From contig NZ_QDKQ01000077.1 of NCBI RefSeq assembly GCF_003116815.1, forward strand, positions 327,723 through 391,722: a DNA stretch of 64,000 bases, given 5' to 3'. Both the position numbers and the translations under genes were made by a program. The DNA is from Caulobacter endophyticus (GTDB taxonomy: Bacteria > Pseudomonadota > Alphaproteobacteria > Caulobacterales > Caulobacteraceae). Every line of letters starts with the position of its first letter. Within the stretch, counting starts at the first letter, position 1. A model generated the notes under the pieces. The model did not search any database. It had not been told where the DNA came from and saw nothing but the letters and a program-made list of their open reading frames with translations. Shown here piece by piece: positions 62,113-64,000 of this stretch.

Positions 62113-62820
62113 ATGCGCGCGGTCGTCCTCCTGGCCGCTCTGGCCCTGGGCGCGCTCGGCGGCGCGCAAGCGACCGCCGCGTCGCTGCGCGTCAGCCCCG
62201 TAAGCCTGGACCTGCCTGCGGGCCAGAACGCGACGACCCTGACGCTGCAGAACGACGACGCCGCGGCGCTGAACGTCCAGATCCGGGTGTTCCGCTGGAC
62301 CCAGGCCAATGGCCGCGACGTGCTCACCCCGGCGACGGGCGTGGTCGCCAGCCCGCCGATCGCCAAGGTCGAGCCCGGCGCCAGCCGCACGGTGCGCGTC
62401 GTGCGGCTCGACGGTCGGCCGCCGGAGAGCGAGGAATCCTACCGACTGATCGTCGACGAGCTGCCGCCGCCGCTTAGCGAGTCCGGCCGGCAGGTCACCC
62501 TTCTGATGCGTCACTCGATCCCCCTGTTCTTTGGCTCCGGCCGCGAGCGCCCCAGGATCGAATGGCGCCTGCAGGCGTCCGAGGACGGCGGGGCGGCGCT
62601 GGTGGGCCGCAACACCGGAGCCCGCCGCCTGCGTCTGGCCAATCTACGGATCGGCGACGCTTCTGGCGCGGTCCTTGCCGAACGCAAGGGCCTGGTTGGT
62701 TATGTTCTGCCTGGAGCGGAAGTCTCCTGGCCCGCGGGGGCCTTCCAGCCCGCCGCCGGAGTTCGGTTGATCGCCGACACCGATACCGGGCCGATCGATG
62801 CGCCGCTCAAGAGCGACTGA
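62113..62820 (+). CDS. Periplasmic pilus assembly chaperone
   Basis: 235 residues. Signal peptide ending TAASL; two Ig-like domains with the chaperone signatures LRVSPVSLDLPAGQNATTLT, IRVFRWTQANGRDV, VEPGASRTVRVVR, YRLIVDELPPP (subunit-binding strand region) and RHSIPLFFG. CsuC-like. It delivers pilin to the usher encoded next, whose start overlaps its 3' end by 23 bases. Confidence 0.9.
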   Translation: MRAVVLLAALALGALGGAQATAASLRVSPVSLDLPAGQNATTLTLQNDDAAALNVQIRVFRWTQANGRDVLTPATGVVASPPIAKVEPGASRTVRVVRLDGRPPESEESYRLIVDELPPPLSESGRQVTLLMRHSIPLFFGSGRERPRIEWRLQASEDGGAALVGRNTGARRLRLANLRIGDASGAVLAERKGLVGYVLPGAEVSWPAGAFQPAAGVRLIADTDTGPIDAPLKSD

Positions 62821-63294
62821 GGCGGCTTTCCTGAGCGCCGTCTTCACCGCCTTCGGGGCCTGCGCCCTGGCCCAGGACCTGCCGCTCCCGGATCTGAAGG
62901 CGGTCGAGACCCTGCGCGAGGACCTGCAGCTCGAAGTCTGGATCAATGGCCGCAACACCGGCCTGGTGGCCGCCGTCGTCCGCGAGGCTGACGGACGCCT
63001 GCGGATGCGCGCCGACGAGATGCGCGCGGTCGGCCTGGCCGCTCCGGGCATGGAACTGGTCGAACTGGCGACGATCCGGGGGCTGTCGGCGACCTATGAC
63101 GATCTTGGCCAGCGCCTGATGGTTACTGCCGACATCGATCAGCTGGCCATCCAGCGCTTCGACCTGTCGGTGCGCCGCGAGGCGGCTGGCGCCCCCCGCC
63201 AGGACCTGGGCGCGGTGCTCAACTACATCTTCTCGGCCGACGGCGGCCAGACCGACGCCGACGACCGCCTGGGCGTCGACGCCCTGGGGCTAGC
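62798..63294 (+). pseudogene. Fimbrial usher (FimD/CsuD-like), interrupted by an IS element
   Basis: Only about 165 N-terminal residues of a protein normally near 800: a signal sequence (AVFTAFGACALAQD) and the usher N-terminal domain (LQLEVWINGRNTGLVAAVVR, MRADEMRAVGLAAPGMELVE, ATYDDLGQRLMVTADIDQLA), ending in the first strands of the barrel (AVLNYIFSADGG). The reading frame then enters IS DNA at about 63295 and stops at 63332. The rest of the usher should lie beyond the element, outside the window. Pili are probably not assembled unless the IS excises. Confidence 0.82.
63289..63294. repeat. Candidate IS481 target site (left copy of the duplication)
   Basis: GCTAGC immediately precedes TGTCGAAG, the start of the element. 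IS481 is known to insert at NCTAGN sequences with a duplication of the target; the right copy would be beyond the window. Confidence 0.55.
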
Positions 63295-64000
63295 TGTCGA
63301 AGCTATGAAGGTTGTTCACCCGGGGCGGTGCTGAGAGGCTGGGGTTGCGAAGCGCCAAACTCTAGCCCGGAGGCCCCGGATGAACGTGCATGAGAATGCG
63401 CGGCTGACCCCAGTTGGTCGAGCCCTGATGGTTGATCGGATCGAGCAAGGCTGGTCAGTGGCCAGGGCGGCGGAGGCCTTCGGGGTTTCCCGGCGCACGG
63501 CCGGCAAGTGGCTGCAACGGCATCGGCGGGGCGGCGAGCGAAGGCTTCACGACCGCAGCTCGGCGCCGCGCCGATGTCCGCGCAGGATCCCTGCCGGCGT
63601 GGTCGACCAGATCCAAGCGCTGCGTCGCCAGCGGATGACCGGTCCGGCCATCGCCCAGACCTTGGGCTTGGCCCGCTCGACGGTCGGACTGGTCCTTCGC
63701 CGCCTGGGGCTGGGCAAGCTGTCGGCGCTGGACCCCAAGGTTCCGATCATCCGCTACGAGCGCTCAGCCCCCGGCGAAATGATCCACCTGGATATCAAGA
63801 AGCTGGGCAAGTTCAACGTCCAGGGCCACCGCGTCACCGGCGACCGCCAGGCGGGCCGCTCGCGCAAGGCCGGCTGGGACTTCCTGCACGTCTGCGTCGA
63901 TGACGCCTCGCGCCTGGCCTACACCGAGGTCCTGCCCTCCGAAGGCCAGCACGACACGACCGCCTTCCTCGAGCGCGCCCTGGCCTGGCTCGCCCGCCAC
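63295..64000 (+). mobile_element. IS481-family insertion sequence, right end outside window
   Basis: Starts with TGTCGAAGC at 63295, matching the TGT terminus of the family, right after GCTAGC. It contains a transposase gene from 63380. A short leader (63295-63379) with a ribosome-binding AGG near 63368-63373 precedes it. The right inverted repeat and target duplication are not in the window, so completeness cannot be judged. Confidence 0.85.
63380..64000 (+). CDS. IS481-family DDE transposase, 3' truncated by the window
   Basis: 207 residues seen, from ATG 63380, open to the window edge. N-terminal helix-turn-helix (RIEQGWSVARAAEAFGVSRR, RTAGKWLQRHRRGG), a second HTH (MTGPAIAQTLGLARSTVGLV), then the integrase core: first Asp in GEMIHLDIKKLGKFN and second in HVCVDDASRLAYTEV. 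The third catalytic residue (Glu) is beyond the edge. The frame is uninterrupted, so the element may be active. Confidence 0.9.
   Translation, partial: MNVHENARLTPVGRALMVDRIEQGWSVARAAEAFGVSRRTAGKWLQRHRRGGERRLHDRSSAPRRCPRRIPAGVVDQIQALRRQRMTGPAIAQTLGLARSTVGLVLRRLGLGKLSALDPKVPIIRYERSAPGEMIHLDIKKLGKFNVQGHRVTGDRQAGRSRKAGWDFLHVCVDDASRLAYTEVLPSEGQHDTTAFLERALAWLARH

Overview
The window looks like a chromosomal segment of a Caulobacter-type alphaproteobacterium (order Caulobacterales). It has very high GC, tightly packed ATGA-overlapping operons, many TonB-dependent receptors, a short-form GspC and a class II DAHP synthase. The assignment comes from gene content and sequence style; no database was searched.

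Layout. 1-2927: a 5'-truncated DUF1349 protein and a family 20 beta-N-acetylhexosaminidase. 3017-5841 (minus): a His-rich, probably Zur-controlled zinc TonB receptor and a GntR regulator. 5986-9198: the riboflavin operon ribD-ribE-ribBA-ribH. 9201-9329: a palindromic repeat, with a half copy near 31.5 kb.

9319-32588 is a large organosulfur-scavenging island. A leftward arm holds an SsuA/B/C-type ABC transporter, acyl-CoA-dehydrogenase-like, 2-hydroxyacid dehydrogenase and class II aldolase genes, a TonB receptor, a thiol dioxygenase, a four-domain rhodanese, a GST, and an FMN-dependent monooxygenase with its flavin reductase. It is divergent from a LysR regulator. A rightward arm holds two TauD-type dioxygenases, a second TonB receptor (TTG start overlapping a 9-codon upstream ORF), a second SsuA-like lipoprotein, an AprA/AprB-like flavoprotein and ferredoxin pair, and a peroxiredoxin-like protein. 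Inferred logic: TonB receptors import organosulfur compounds, the binding proteins and one SsuBC pump move them inward, and oxygenases release the sulfur. The aldolase, dehydrogenase and flavoprotein-ferredoxin branches have no obvious assigned reaction and are the best candidate for an undescribed system.

32698-33297: an orphan protein with two ribbon-helix-helix-like segments. 33589-48818: a secreted or surface lipoprotein (ElpS-like), a TonB receptor and a complete type II secretion operon gspCDEFGHIJKLMN, plus a convergent prepilin peptidase; a candidate PhoB box precedes the lipoprotein gene. 48862-60799: tRNA-Val, gph, glmU-rpiA, glutathione reductase, an O-antigen-ligase-like membrane protein, DAHP synthase, a FATP-type acyl-CoA synthetase, an esterase, panD, a small lipoprotein, a SIMPL-domain protein and a CAU tRNA. 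60807-64000: a DUF3606 protein, a long gene-free leader, then a Csu-type chaperone-usher pilus operon whose usher gene is broken by an IS481-family element at a GCTAGC site; that element runs off the window.
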